From assembly GCA_036251875.1 (NCBI GenBank), contig CP133960.1, positions 434,001-498,000 of the forward strand: a stretch of DNA of 64,000 nt, read 5' to 3'. The notes under the pieces are model-generated. The model ran no database searches and had not been told where the DNA came from. It saw nothing but the letters and a program-made list of their open reading frames with translations. A program made the position numbers and the translations under genes. Positions within the stretch are counted from its first letter, which is position 1. Each line of letters starts with the position of its first letter. Positions 14,635-21,835 of the stretch are shown one piece after another. Source of the stretch: Orbaceae bacterium lpD02. GTDB lineage: Bacteria > Pseudomonadota > Gammaproteobacteria > Enterobacterales > Orbaceae.

Positions 14635-16545
14635 ATGTTTCCAACAATAACAAAATTATTTAGAGGAATAAGTGGTGCTGAGAATGCTGATACATTCACC
14701 CAACCGCATAAAGAGATTGCATCTAATGGTTGGCATATTCCCTATAATGCAAAGCAGCTACTCAATACACCAAAACGTCAAAAGCTACTCTCATTGATTT
14801 GGCAACGTGTATCAATGGATAAAACTCGCTTTGATAATTTATACCTACAAGCTATAAACAACTATGTAGAAATCGTTCAGTTATTACCCGCCTCTGAATC
14901 GCATCATCATTCCTATTTAGGGGGGATGATAGATCATGGTCTTGAAGTGATCAATTATGCACTAAAATTACGACAATCTTACTTGCTGCCTATTGGCGGT
15001 GATCCAGAAGATATTCCACGTCAAACCGAGGCATGGAGTGCCGCAGTTATGTATGGTGCATTGCTCCATGATATCGGTAAGGTTGTAGTTGATATCAGTG
15101 TGGAAATGGATAATGGACAAATATGGACGCCCTGGACGTATTGTATAAACTTACCATACCGATTTATCTATTATCAAAAAAGAGATTATTCACTTCACCA
15201 AAGTGCAGCTGCATTAATGGTCATGCGCATTGTTCCCGAGGAAGGGATGACTTGGTTATCACAATTTCCAGATCTTTTCCCTCTGTTTTTAAATCTTAGT
15301 TCGGGCCATTTAGAAAAAGCCGGTGTACTCGCTGAGATCATACAAAAAGCCGATATGTCATCGGTTTCAAATAATTTAGGAGGAGACCCAACCAAAGCCT
15401 TAGTTAAACCTATTCAATCCCTAATGAGTAAGATGATCACCTCAATTCGCTATCTTGTGAGCTCTGAGCTTAGTATCAACGGTCAGCATGGTTCAGATGG
15501 CTGGTTTGATGGAACAGATATTTGGCTGGTGAGTAAAACCTTTACCGATAAAATGAAAGCGAATTTACTTCAAAATGGCATTACCGACGCCCCAACGGAT
15601 AATGCAAAAATATTTAATATTTTAAAAGAGCATGGCATAGCGTTAGCGAATAGTGAAAATAAAACAGTGTGGGCGTGTAGAGTCGAATCAGACACTGGAT
15701 TGATTGCAGAGAAATTAACGCTCATTCGTATACCAGCAAATGTTGCTTACAGTAATATAACTCATGCACCAGAACCCTTTAAGGGCACTGTTACACCATT
15801 ATTAGCGATAGTGAATGATAATCCTACTGACACGGCTCAACCTAAATCTGATTTATTACCTCTAAATCACAGTCAAAACGAAGAGCCAGCACCGCAATCA
15901 ATACAAAATAGTCAACTTAACCCTATTAGTTCTGAGGCAGATAATAAAACGCATGATTTAAATGATGCAGTATTAGGTCTATTTAATACTGAAATAGCCG
16001 AAACGACACATCACGTTACACCATTAGACAGAGAGGAGGGGAAAAAGATAACACCACAGAGTACAGCTAATATTGACGTCCATGAAAACGAAGAAATAGC
16101 AATACAACATCAACAATCAGAAATCTCTGATGAAATTTACAATCACCCATTTTTTAAGTGGGTTCGTAGTCAAATTATAGCAAAAAAACTGACAGTCAAT
16201 ACTCAAACGGCGTGTATTCACACCGTTGAGAATAAACTTTTTATAGTTACCCCAAAATTATTCCAAAAATACAGTCTTCATATCAATGGCAATGACGACT
16301 ATGACAACTGGCGAAAAGTACAACTTGAATTTCAATCGTTTAAAATTCACCTAAAATTTAGCGAAGAAAATTTCAATATTTGGAAATGTTTAATTTCTGG
16401 AAAACGAAAAAAGAACGTCATCATTAAAGGTTACTTGATTGAAGAGAAACGTTTATTTTCTATTGATACAAATTTACCCAACAATCCCCATCTTACATTA
16501 ATTCATGATATTGATACTTATAAAAACAATAAGGACAAAATATGA
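14635..16545 (+). CDS. traI: MobH-family relaxase (TraI)
   Basis: A conjugative relaxase of the TraI_2/MOBH family, about 636 aa. The N-terminal domain carries the HD-type metal-binding histidines of this class, ASESHHHSYLGGMIDHG (about residues 85-101) and LLHDIGK (about 144-150). The middle (about 380-510) is a polar, low-complexity linker. Residues about 505-620 (HPFFKWVRSQIIAKK onward) match the TraI_2_C domain. It would nick oriT and start transfer of the ICE. No Shine-Dalgarno is clear: GTG 14629 is in frame, and I prefer ATG 14635. The stop overlaps the integrase start (ATGA), so the two are coupled. Relaxase next to integrase at a tRNA is the PAPI-1-type arrangement. Confidence 0.88.
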   Translation: MFPTITKLFRGISGAENADTFTQPHKEIASNGWHIPYNAKQLLNTPKRQKLLSLIWQRVSMDKTRFDNLYLQAINNYVEIVQLLPASESHHHSYLGGMIDHGLEVINYALKLRQSYLLPIGGDPEDIPRQTEAWSAAVMYGALLHDIGKVVVDISVEMDNGQIWTPWTYCINLPYRFIYYQKRDYSLHQSAAALMVMRIVPEEGMTWLSQFPDLFPLFLNLSSGHLEKAGVLAEIIQKADMSSVSNNLGGDPTKALVKPIQSLMSKMITSIRYLVSSELSINGQHGSDGWFDGTDIWLVSKTFTDKMKANLLQNGITDAPTDNAKIFNILKEHGIALANSENKTVWACRVESDTGLIAEKLTLIRIPANVAYSNITHAPEPFKGTVTPLLAIVNDNPTDTAQPKSDLLPLNHSQNEEPAPQSIQNSQLNPISSEADNKTHDLNDAVLGLFNTEIAETTHHVTPLDREEGKKITPQSTANIDVHENEEIAIQHQQSEISDEIYNHPFFKWVRSQIIAKKLTVNTQTACIHTVENKLFIVTPKLFQKYSLHINGNDDYDNWRKVQLEFQSFKIHLKFSEENFNIWKCLISGKRKKNVIIKGYLIEEKRLFSIDTNLPNNPHLTLIHDIDTYKNNKDKI

Positions 16546-17506
16546 ACATTCAATTAGTTGAAGACATCACATGGACACATATTGCAAATAACTATACTAC
16601 TTTTAAATTATTAAGGCCTGAGAGTATACGAAATTATACTCGTTTCATTGCGTTATTTAGCCGTATGTTTGGTGAGGAATTTACCCATGTTAATGCATTA
16701 ACAGCCAAAAAAGTCGCCAGGTTTCGATCTTTTTTTTAACTGAAAGAGACTGCAAAAAAACAAGTTGGAACTGCTATTGTCGGCACCTTAAAGCCTTAAT
16801 GGCCTTTGCCATTAAACACAATATGGTTGAGCACAAAGTCAATCCCTTTAATCAAATGTTAATCAAACCGGGTAAGAAAGATAAAAAAACAATGACCCAA
16901 TCCAGTATTGATATCTGTATCAATTTTTTAAAAGATAAACAACATGATGAATTTATCAATGATTTCTATTATCCGTGCCATTTTTGGTTAACGTTAATCA
17001 ACGTGCTGCAATATACTGGCATTAGACGTAATCAGTTATTACACATCCGAATAGGGGATGTATTGGAAGAGAGCAAAACTCTTTTTCTCCGGGAGGAAGG
17101 CTCTAAAAATTTCTATGAAAGGGAAGTGCCTTTACTTGATGATGTGTTTGATGAGCTTGTTAGGTTAAAGCAGGCACTGTTGAGGCTAAACCGAAAACCT
17201 GACATGCAACTCTTTAATATCTACCATTTTAAGAATAATAAAAGCAAGAAATATAAAGAGATGAATTTTAATCGAATCGATTCATTTTTCCAGCGGCTCT
17301 CGGTATCGTGTGGTGTCAGAATCACACCGCATCGATTTAGGCATACGTTAGCCACGAATCTAATGAAAAGTCCCGATAGGAATATTACCCTCGTGAAAGA
17401 ATTGTTAGGGCATTCATCGATTACGACCACGTTAGAATACATCGTGACAGATCAGGACCAGTTAAGAGCGTGTTTAACTCAACATTTTAGTCATCATGAT
17501 GGGTAG
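16542..17506 (+). pseudogene. Tyrosine recombinase (ICE integrase), split by a -1 frameshift at a poly-T tract
   Basis: The first frame (16542-16739) gives 65 residues ending RFRSFF and a TAA at 16737. The -1 frame continues LTERDCKKTSWNCYCRHLKA and runs to 17506, giving a 321-residue protein of normal integrase length. Catalytic residues are all in the second part: Arg in YTGIRRNQ, Lys in EEGSKNF, HRFRH, GHSSITTTLEY with the nucleophilic Tyr. The break lies on U UUU UUU (16730-16736) in exact -1 slippery register, directly before the stop. It is either a disabled gene, a sequencing error in an 8-T run, or a gene expressed by frameshifting or slippage. The start overlaps the relaxase stop. 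Its expected target is the adjacent tRNA-Lys. Confidence 0.8.
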
Positions 17507-17602
17507 AAAGAGAAAATAAATTAAAAGGGATGTTATCTCCACTTATTATAAAATATGAGACACGATGTTAATGTTAGCCTGGGTTAAGTGGTGGTATATC
17601 GT

Positions 17603-17653
17603 TTTAATGCTGTAAATTATTGATACTGGACAAACACGATTTACAGCATTAAA
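17603..17653. repeat. Perfect 15-bp inverted repeat downstream of the integrase
   Basis: TTTAATGCTGTAAAT (17603-17617) and its exact complement ATTTACAGCATTAAA (17639-17653) are separated by 21 bases. It has no T-tract suited to a terminator. It lies between the integrase and the attachment tRNA, so it could be a recombination- or relaxase-factor site. Confidence 0.7.
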
Positions 17654-17696
17654 TTGCGGCTCTGTCAAATTATAATAAAAAATTGTCAATGAAACG

Positions 17697-17724
17697 TTGA
17701 CACTCTCTTTAAATGGTTTAATAT
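17697..17724 (+). promoter_or_regulatory. Strong sigma-70-like promoter with no gene downstream
   Basis: TTGACA (17697-17702), a 16-bp spacer and TAATAT (17719-17724). An upstream TTGTCAA (17684-17690) forms an inverted repeat with the -35 box. The transcript would run through the 28-bp repeat array and antisense to tRNA-Lys; no open frame follows. Confidence 0.5.
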
Positions 17725-17816
17725 AAAAATAGGTAAGCAATAGCTATCCCATTATTTCTAAACTAGTTAATCACGAAGGTTTCTATTTAATCGTAGTAGA
17801 TAGTTAAGAGTAAATT

Positions 17817-18034
17817 GTTGAAGTTTGATAGTTATGAGTATGTAGTTGAAGTTTGGTAGTTATGAGTACGTAGTTGAAGTTTGATAGTTATGAGTACGTA
17901 GTTGAAGTTTGATAGTTATGAGTACGTAGTTGAAGTTTGATAGTTATGAGTACGTAGTTGAAGTTTGATAGTTATGAGTACGTAGTTGAAGTTTGATAGT
18001 TATGAGTACGTAGTTGAAGTTTAATAGTTATAAA
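17817..18034. repeat. 28-bp tandem repeat array, seven units plus a partial one
   Basis: Units begin GTTGAAGTTTGATAGTTATG and end AGTACGTA, repeating every 28 bases at 17817, 17845, 17873, 17901, 17929, 17957 and 17985, with a degenerate partial unit at 18013. Units 3-7 appear identical; units 1 and 2 carry single changes. There are no spacers. The array lies about 50 bases from the tRNA-Lys 3' end. Confidence 0.95.
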
Positions 18035-18084
18035 TTAATCCCAAATAGTTACAAGCAAATCAAGAAAATTCAATTAATTAAAGA

Positions 18085-18160
18085 TGGTGGGCTGTCGGGG
18101 GCTCGAACCCCGGACCAATTGATTAAGAGTCAACTGCTCTACCGACTGAGCTAACAACCC
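18085..18160 (-). tRNA. tRNA-Lys (anticodon CTT)
   Basis: The minus strand folds as a complete tRNA with encoded CCA: acceptor GGGTTGT pairs with ACAGCCC, the D arm contains AGCTCAGTCGGTAGAGC, the anticodon loop is CTCTTAA (anticodon CTT) and the T loop is GTTCGAA. Its 3' end faces the relaxase and integrase genes. tRNA-Lys is a known attachment site of PAPI-1-type ICEs, so this end is the likely attR. The other att copy is not in the window. Confidence 0.95.
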
Positions 18161-18478
18161 ATTATTTAAAAACAGGCTTATGTTACCTAAATGTTCGTTC
18201 AAAATCAAATATAAAAAATAGTCTCCTTAATTGTGGTTATATTAACCATTTGAAAAATAAAATAATAATTAATATTTTTCGCTATTTTATCTAGCCATGT
18301 CCATACCATTTCTTTACAGAAAATTTAAAATAAACTTGCTATATATACGCGAATATGCGTTAATGTTGTGGGCATAATAACGGTTAATATTTTATGTTTT
18401 TTGAAAATATTATATGACTTTATGCTAGCGAGCATACGTGATGATATGCAGTAATTATTATTTAGGAAAATTTTTGAA
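18161..18478. other. Promoter and leader region of the cold-shock gene
   Basis: No gene is present. AT-rich sequence with a small palindrome ACGCGAATATGCGT (18348-18361) lies about 120 bases before the start codon. A long structured 5' UTR is usual for csp genes, but I cannot place the transcription start with confidence. Confidence 0.4.
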
Positions 18479-18688
18479 ATGACAAAGAAAACTGGCCAAG
18501 TAAAATGGTTTAACGAAAATAAAGGTTTTGGATTTATCACTCCTGCTGATGGAAGCAAAGATGTATTTGTGCACTTTTCAGCTATTATGAATGAAGGATT
18601 TAAAACATTAGCAGAAGGGCAAAACGTAGAATTCGTTATCCAAGATAGCGCTCGTGGTCCAGCAGCAGCAGATGTTAAAGTAATCTAA
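18479..18688 (+). CDS. cspE: Cold-shock protein, CspE type
   Basis: A 69-aa single cold-shock domain. It has the RNA-binding motifs KGFGFI (RNP1, residues 16-21) and VFVHF (RNP2, 30-34), the leading TGQVKWFNE and the typical end AADVKVI. It acts as an RNA chaperone that melts secondary structure and can antiterminate transcription. Length and sequence fit CspE/CspC rather than a strongly induced CspA, but the exact paralogue is not certain. AGGAAAA precedes the ATG. Its terminator is interrupted by an IS. Confidence 0.9.
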   Translation: MTKKTGQVKWFNENKGFGFITPADGSKDVFVHFSAIMNEGFKTLAEGQNVEFVIQDSARGPAAADVKVI

Positions 18689-18714
18689 TAACTTTATTGT
18701 TATTTATTGATAGG

Positions 18715-18727
18715 AACCCGTCTAGTT
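18715..18727 (+). terminator. Left half of the cold-shock gene terminator, split by an IS
   Basis: Removing the IS (18728-20154) and one copy of the AGTT target duplication rejoins AACCCGTCTAGTT with AGCGGGTTTTTT. That is a classic intrinsic terminator whose loop was the insertion point. The right half lies at 20159-20170. Confidence 0.85.
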
Positions 18728-18735
18728 TGAAGTGA

Positions 18736-18774
18736 CCCCCAATAGTTGGACAACCAATTACTGGGGGTCTTTTT
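18736..18774 (+). terminator. Terminator built into the IS left end
   Basis: A 14-bp stem with one mismatch and one G-U (CCCCCAATAGTTGG / CCAATTACTGGGGG), loop ACAA, then TCTTTTT directly abutting the OrfA ATG at 18775. The GGGGG that would serve as ribosome-binding site is inside the stem. Transcripts entering from outside should end here or be translated poorly. Confidence 0.8.
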
Positions 18775-19281
18775 ATGTCAAAATACAGTCGAAATTTAAA
18801 AATTAGCATTGCTAATGAATTCTTATCAGGAGTATCATCGGAAATACTTTCGAAAAAATATTCTATATGTTCTAGCCAAATAAGGTATTGGGGGCAAGTG
18901 GTCGCGATTCATAGTAATGACTCTTTTCAACCAACATCGCATTTACGTGATGCGCAAGCAAGATTACAAGCGCTGGAGTTAATGTGGGCAAATGACTGGT
19001 CTCTCAGGTACACGAGTGCCATGCTTAATTTAGTCTCGCCAGGGATTTTGTCAGCTTGGCTTAATAGATACCGTGAAAAAGGATTCGTCGAGCTTGCACA
19101 TCAATCTAGAGGAAGACTATCCATGAAGCCATCACGTATTGCATCGACTCATTGTAATGATGAAAAAACAGTTGAAGAATTAAAAGAAGAGATAACTTAT
19201 TTACAAGCGGAAAACGCTGTTCTAAAAAAGTTGGAGGAGCTAAGACAAACAAAACGTCAACAAACAAAGAAAAAACGTTAG
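18775..19281 (+). CDS. IS3-family transposase OrfA (IS150-like group)
   Basis: A 168-aa protein with two helix-turn-helix segments: residues about 8-40 (LKISIANEFLSGVSSEILSK) and about 60-108 (MWANDWSLRYTSAMLN onward). A coiled-coil segment follows (TVEELKEEITYLQAENAVLKKLEEL, 143-ish onward) and then a basic tail. It binds the IS ends and regulates transposition. The frame ends over an A6 run (19270-19275), where a -1 shift joins it to OrfB. Its start codon abuts the terminator in the IS end. Confidence 0.9.
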   Translation: MSKYSRNLKISIANEFLSGVSSEILSKKYSICSSQIRYWGQVVAIHSNDSFQPTSHLRDAQARLQALELMWANDWSLRYTSAMLNLVSPGILSAWLNRYREKGFVELAHQSRGRLSMKPSRIASTHCNDEKTVEELKEEITYLQAENAVLKKLEELRQTKRQQTKKKR

Positions 19282-19319
19282 TTGTTTTAGCACTTAAATC
19301 TCAACATCCTTTAAAGTAT

Positions 19320-20123
19320 TTGCTGTCAGTAACACAGCTGGCAAAAAGTGTATTTTATTATCATGTTAACAGGTTGAAAGAGCCATCTCCTTATGAGAAG
19401 GAATTAAAGCGTATTGAAGCGATTTACCATGAACATAAAGGACGTTATGGTTATCGCCGTGTTCATTTAGCTTTAATGAATGAAGGGAGTCAGCTCAATC
19501 ATAAAACAGTACAGCGATTAATGGGAGAGCTTAATCTTAAATCGACAGTAAGGGTCAAAAAGTATCGCTCTTATCGTGGTGAGATAGGTAAAGCAGCCCC
19601 CAATCATCTTAAAAGAAAATTTAACGTTTCAAAACCGAATAAAAAATGGGTAACCGATGTCACAGAATTTAAAGTAAGTGAACAGAAAATTTATCTATCG
19701 CCCATTATTGATTTATACAACCAAGAAGTGATTGCTTATAGTATAGCTAAAAATGCACGGTTGACTTTAGTCACCGATATGCTTAAAAAAGGACTGTCAC
19801 GATTAAAAAACAAACAAAGGCTCTTACTACATAGTGACCAAGGCTGGCAATATAGAAATCCCATTTATCAGAAGCAACTCGCTGATAATGGTATAAAGCA
19901 AAGTATGTCGAGAAAAGGAAATTGCTTAGATAATGCTGTTGCTGAAAACTTTTTTGGACTATTAAAATCAGAAATGTATCATGGGCAACATTTTAAAGAT
20001 GCCGATGAATTGATTGAAAAAATAGAAGAATATATAGAATACTACAACACGAAACGGATTAAAGTTAAATTAAACGGCCTGACTCCGGTAGAATACCGAA
20101 ACCAGGCCTTACGAGCTACTTAA
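19320..20123 (+). CDS. IS3-family transposase OrfB (DDE catalytic part)
   Basis: This frame is open from the A6 run at 19270-19275 in the -1 phase (EKTLVVLALKSQHPLKYLLS). It has no good start of its own, so the working product is an OrfAB fusion of about 450 aa. TTG 19320 is only the first nominal start. The DDE triad is visible: D in KKWVTDVTEF, D in LLHSDQGWQY, E in NAVAENFFGLLKSE. HTH_21 lies at the N-terminus (HKGRYGYRRVHLAL). It catalyses copy-out transposition. Confidence 0.92.
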   Translation: MLSVTQLAKSVFYYHVNRLKEPSPYEKELKRIEAIYHEHKGRYGYRRVHLALMNEGSQLNHKTVQRLMGELNLKSTVRVKKYRSYRGEIGKAAPNHLKRKFNVSKPNKKWVTDVTEFKVSEQKIYLSPIIDLYNQEVIAYSIAKNARLTLVTDMLKKGLSRLKNKQRLLLHSDQGWQYRNPIYQKQLADNGIKQSMSRKGNCLDNAVAENFFGLLKSEMYHGQHFKDADELIEKIEEYIEYYNTKRIKVKLNGLTPVEYRNQALRAT

Positions 20124-20435
20124 CCAAAGTGTCCAACTATTGGGGGTCACTTCAAGTTAGCGGGTTTTTTATGCGGTTTTTTTGTCAAAAAACTAGATAA
20201 AATATCGCATCATCTTCCATAAATTATATCGATTTTTTAAAAATACATTTCCTATGCTTGATTATAAATATTAGGTTTTTACTTGTAATAAAATCTACTT
20301 TAATTTATAAGCACTCTTTTTGTGATCAATATCAACTAAACAAATATGGTTTTTTCATAAATTCTTATATTTTTATTGCTTTTAAACTCGTGGCGTTTAA
20401 CATTCAATTATCGTTATTAAAGGATCATTTATTTT

Positions 20436-21272
20436 ATGTATCTTATTTCATTTAAAAATGCTCAATTTGCTTATACGTTTATTGATTATATGGCGAGTCA
20501 AAATATTATTTTAAGAGCAGAATTAGATCAAGAAGGGCATTGTCAGCTGTTCTTTGATGATAGTAGCGATGAAAAACTATCGATAGTGAAACGGGAGTTA
20601 GAACAATATATTAAAAATCCATACGATAAACGTTATCTCGATGCAATATGGCAACAAACTAATACGCATTTGCATCAATCATCTACCAAAGGATCCCATG
20701 GCACCCTCTTTAATATTTCCCCAGTAGGTAGCATTACACTCATTATTACGATAATTTGTATTGTTTTATATCTTTTACTATCAATTTTTGGTGCAACTCA
20801 AATATTAACGTATTTAGGTTACCCTATATCAGGGCAGTATGCTCAGTTGTGGCGCTATATTACGCCAGCTATTATCCATTTTTCATTATTACATATTACT
20901 TTTAATTTGATGTGGTGGTGGTATTTAGGGGGAATGATTGAAAGACAAAGAGGGCGGTTTAAGCTCATTGAAGTTTTTGTGATTTCAGGGCTTTTATCTA
21001 ACTATGCTCAGGCGAGTATTTCTGGCCCTGATTTTGGAGGTTTATCTGGTATTGTTTATGCTTTAATGGGATATGTATGGCTATATGGTGAGGTAAGTCC
21101 ATCTTCTGGCTTAAGATTTGAGCGTACAATGATTTTTATCGCTGTAATTTGGTTATTGGCCGGTTACACTGGAATTTTAGGACCAATAGCCAATACTGCT
21201 CACTTAGTTGGATTGATAGTTGGCTTGCTGTTAGCCGCTAAAGATATTTGGTTGATTAAAAAAAATGAATAA
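20436..21272 (+). CDS. glpG: Rhomboid serine protease GlpG
   Basis: A 278-aa protein. The cytosolic N-terminal domain (residues 1-90) is followed by six membrane segments. The signature HITFNLMWWWYLG lies in TM2, the catalytic serine is in GGLSG (about 203) and the catalytic histidine is in TAHLVGL (about 254), together forming the Ser-His dyad. It cleaves transmembrane segments within the inner membrane. An ATT-rich leader with AAAGGATC precedes ATG 20436. It stands alone here, without the glpE and glpR genes that adjoin it in enterobacteria. Downstream is the NRPS gene. Confidence 0.92.
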   Translation: MYLISFKNAQFAYTFIDYMASQNIILRAELDQEGHCQLFFDDSSDEKLSIVKRELEQYIKNPYDKRYLDAIWQQTNTHLHQSSTKGSHGTLFNISPVGSITLIITIICIVLYLLLSIFGATQILTYLGYPISGQYAQLWRYITPAIIHFSLLHITFNLMWWWYLGGMIERQRGRFKLIEVFVISGLLSNYAQASISGPDFGGLSGIVYALMGYVWLYGEVSPSSGLRFERTMIFIAVIWLLAGYTGILGPIANTAHLVGLIVGLLLAAKDIWLIKKNE

Positions 21273-21835
21273 TCTTTTAATTTCATCTCTTAAAATATCT
21301 GAATTTACTATTAAATGTTAAAGCTGCCTTTTTTAAAAGTAAGTCTACTTTTATTACATCTATCTGTTTATTATTAATTAATAATTAACCCCTTAAAATT
21401 CATTAATAAACTATTGAAAATTCATGTAAATTTTTGTACCTTAATAAGGTAATCGATATCGGTTACTCGTTTAGGTGTAATTAAAGTTCTTTATTCTAAA
21501 AAAAATAATAAGAGATTTGTATGGTTTTGCTTTGTAATAACCTTGAAAGTAAGTTTAACTTTAATTGTACTAATAGTGCTTTCAATTTGTATGAGATATT
21601 TTCTCTATTAATTGTCTTATTTCTGCAGCATTTGGCAATTATAGACTTCTCATATTTAAATACTATAAAACCTACTCGTTATTCCCCTAAAACTACTCTC
21701 TTAAACGTTCTGTATATAAGTAAAATAATGCTGAGTTCTACGCTGTTTACTCTTTTTTTTAAACTATATAAAGCCATGCTTTTCAGTGTGATTCATTAGT
21801 TTCGAATTATATTTATTAAATTTTCTATAATTAAT
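21273..21835. other. Upstream region of the NRPS gene
   Basis: There is no convincing gene in 563 bases. It contains an operator-like palindrome at 21449-21466 and a TATAAT (21825-21830) lying only a few bases before the first NRPS start codon. One 92-codon frame (21521-21799) has an AAGAGA upstream, but its composition looks like random AT-rich sequence. Confidence 0.5.
21449..21466. promoter_or_regulatory. Operator-like palindrome upstream of the NRPS
   Basis: GTAATCGATATCGGTTAC is an 18-bp palindrome with one mismatched pair. It sits just after a TTGTAC box (21434-21439). It is a candidate binding site for a dimeric regulator; no regulator gene is adjacent. Confidence 0.4.

Larger units (their letters stand above)
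18728..20154 (+). mobile_element. Complete IS3-family element, 1427 bp
   Basis: The ends are perfect 25-bp inverted repeats beginning TGAAGTGACCCCCAATAG, flanked by AGTT on both sides (18724-18727 and 20155-20158), a 4-bp target duplication. It contains OrfA and OrfB in -1 relation. Intact ends, frames and duplication indicate a recent insertion. Confidence 0.95.

Noticed and set aside
17817-18034. 28-bp repeats as a CRISPR array
   Set aside because: The units are contiguous with no spacers, and no cas genes are present.
20258-20455. 65-codon frame before glpG
   Set aside because: It overlaps the glpG start in another frame and has no family resemblance; it is AT-rich random sequence.
21521-21799. 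92-codon frame upstream of the NRPS as a gene
   Set aside because: It has a plausible AAGAGA upstream, but the translation is rich in F, L, I, S and N as expected from random AT-rich DNA, with no recognisable domain. Left as unproven.
21273-21835. Fur box and siderophore role for the NRPS
   Set aside because: I found no convincing Fur-box sequence. There is no dihydroxybenzoate-type module, receptor gene or siderophore exporter nearby, so a siderophore is not supported.
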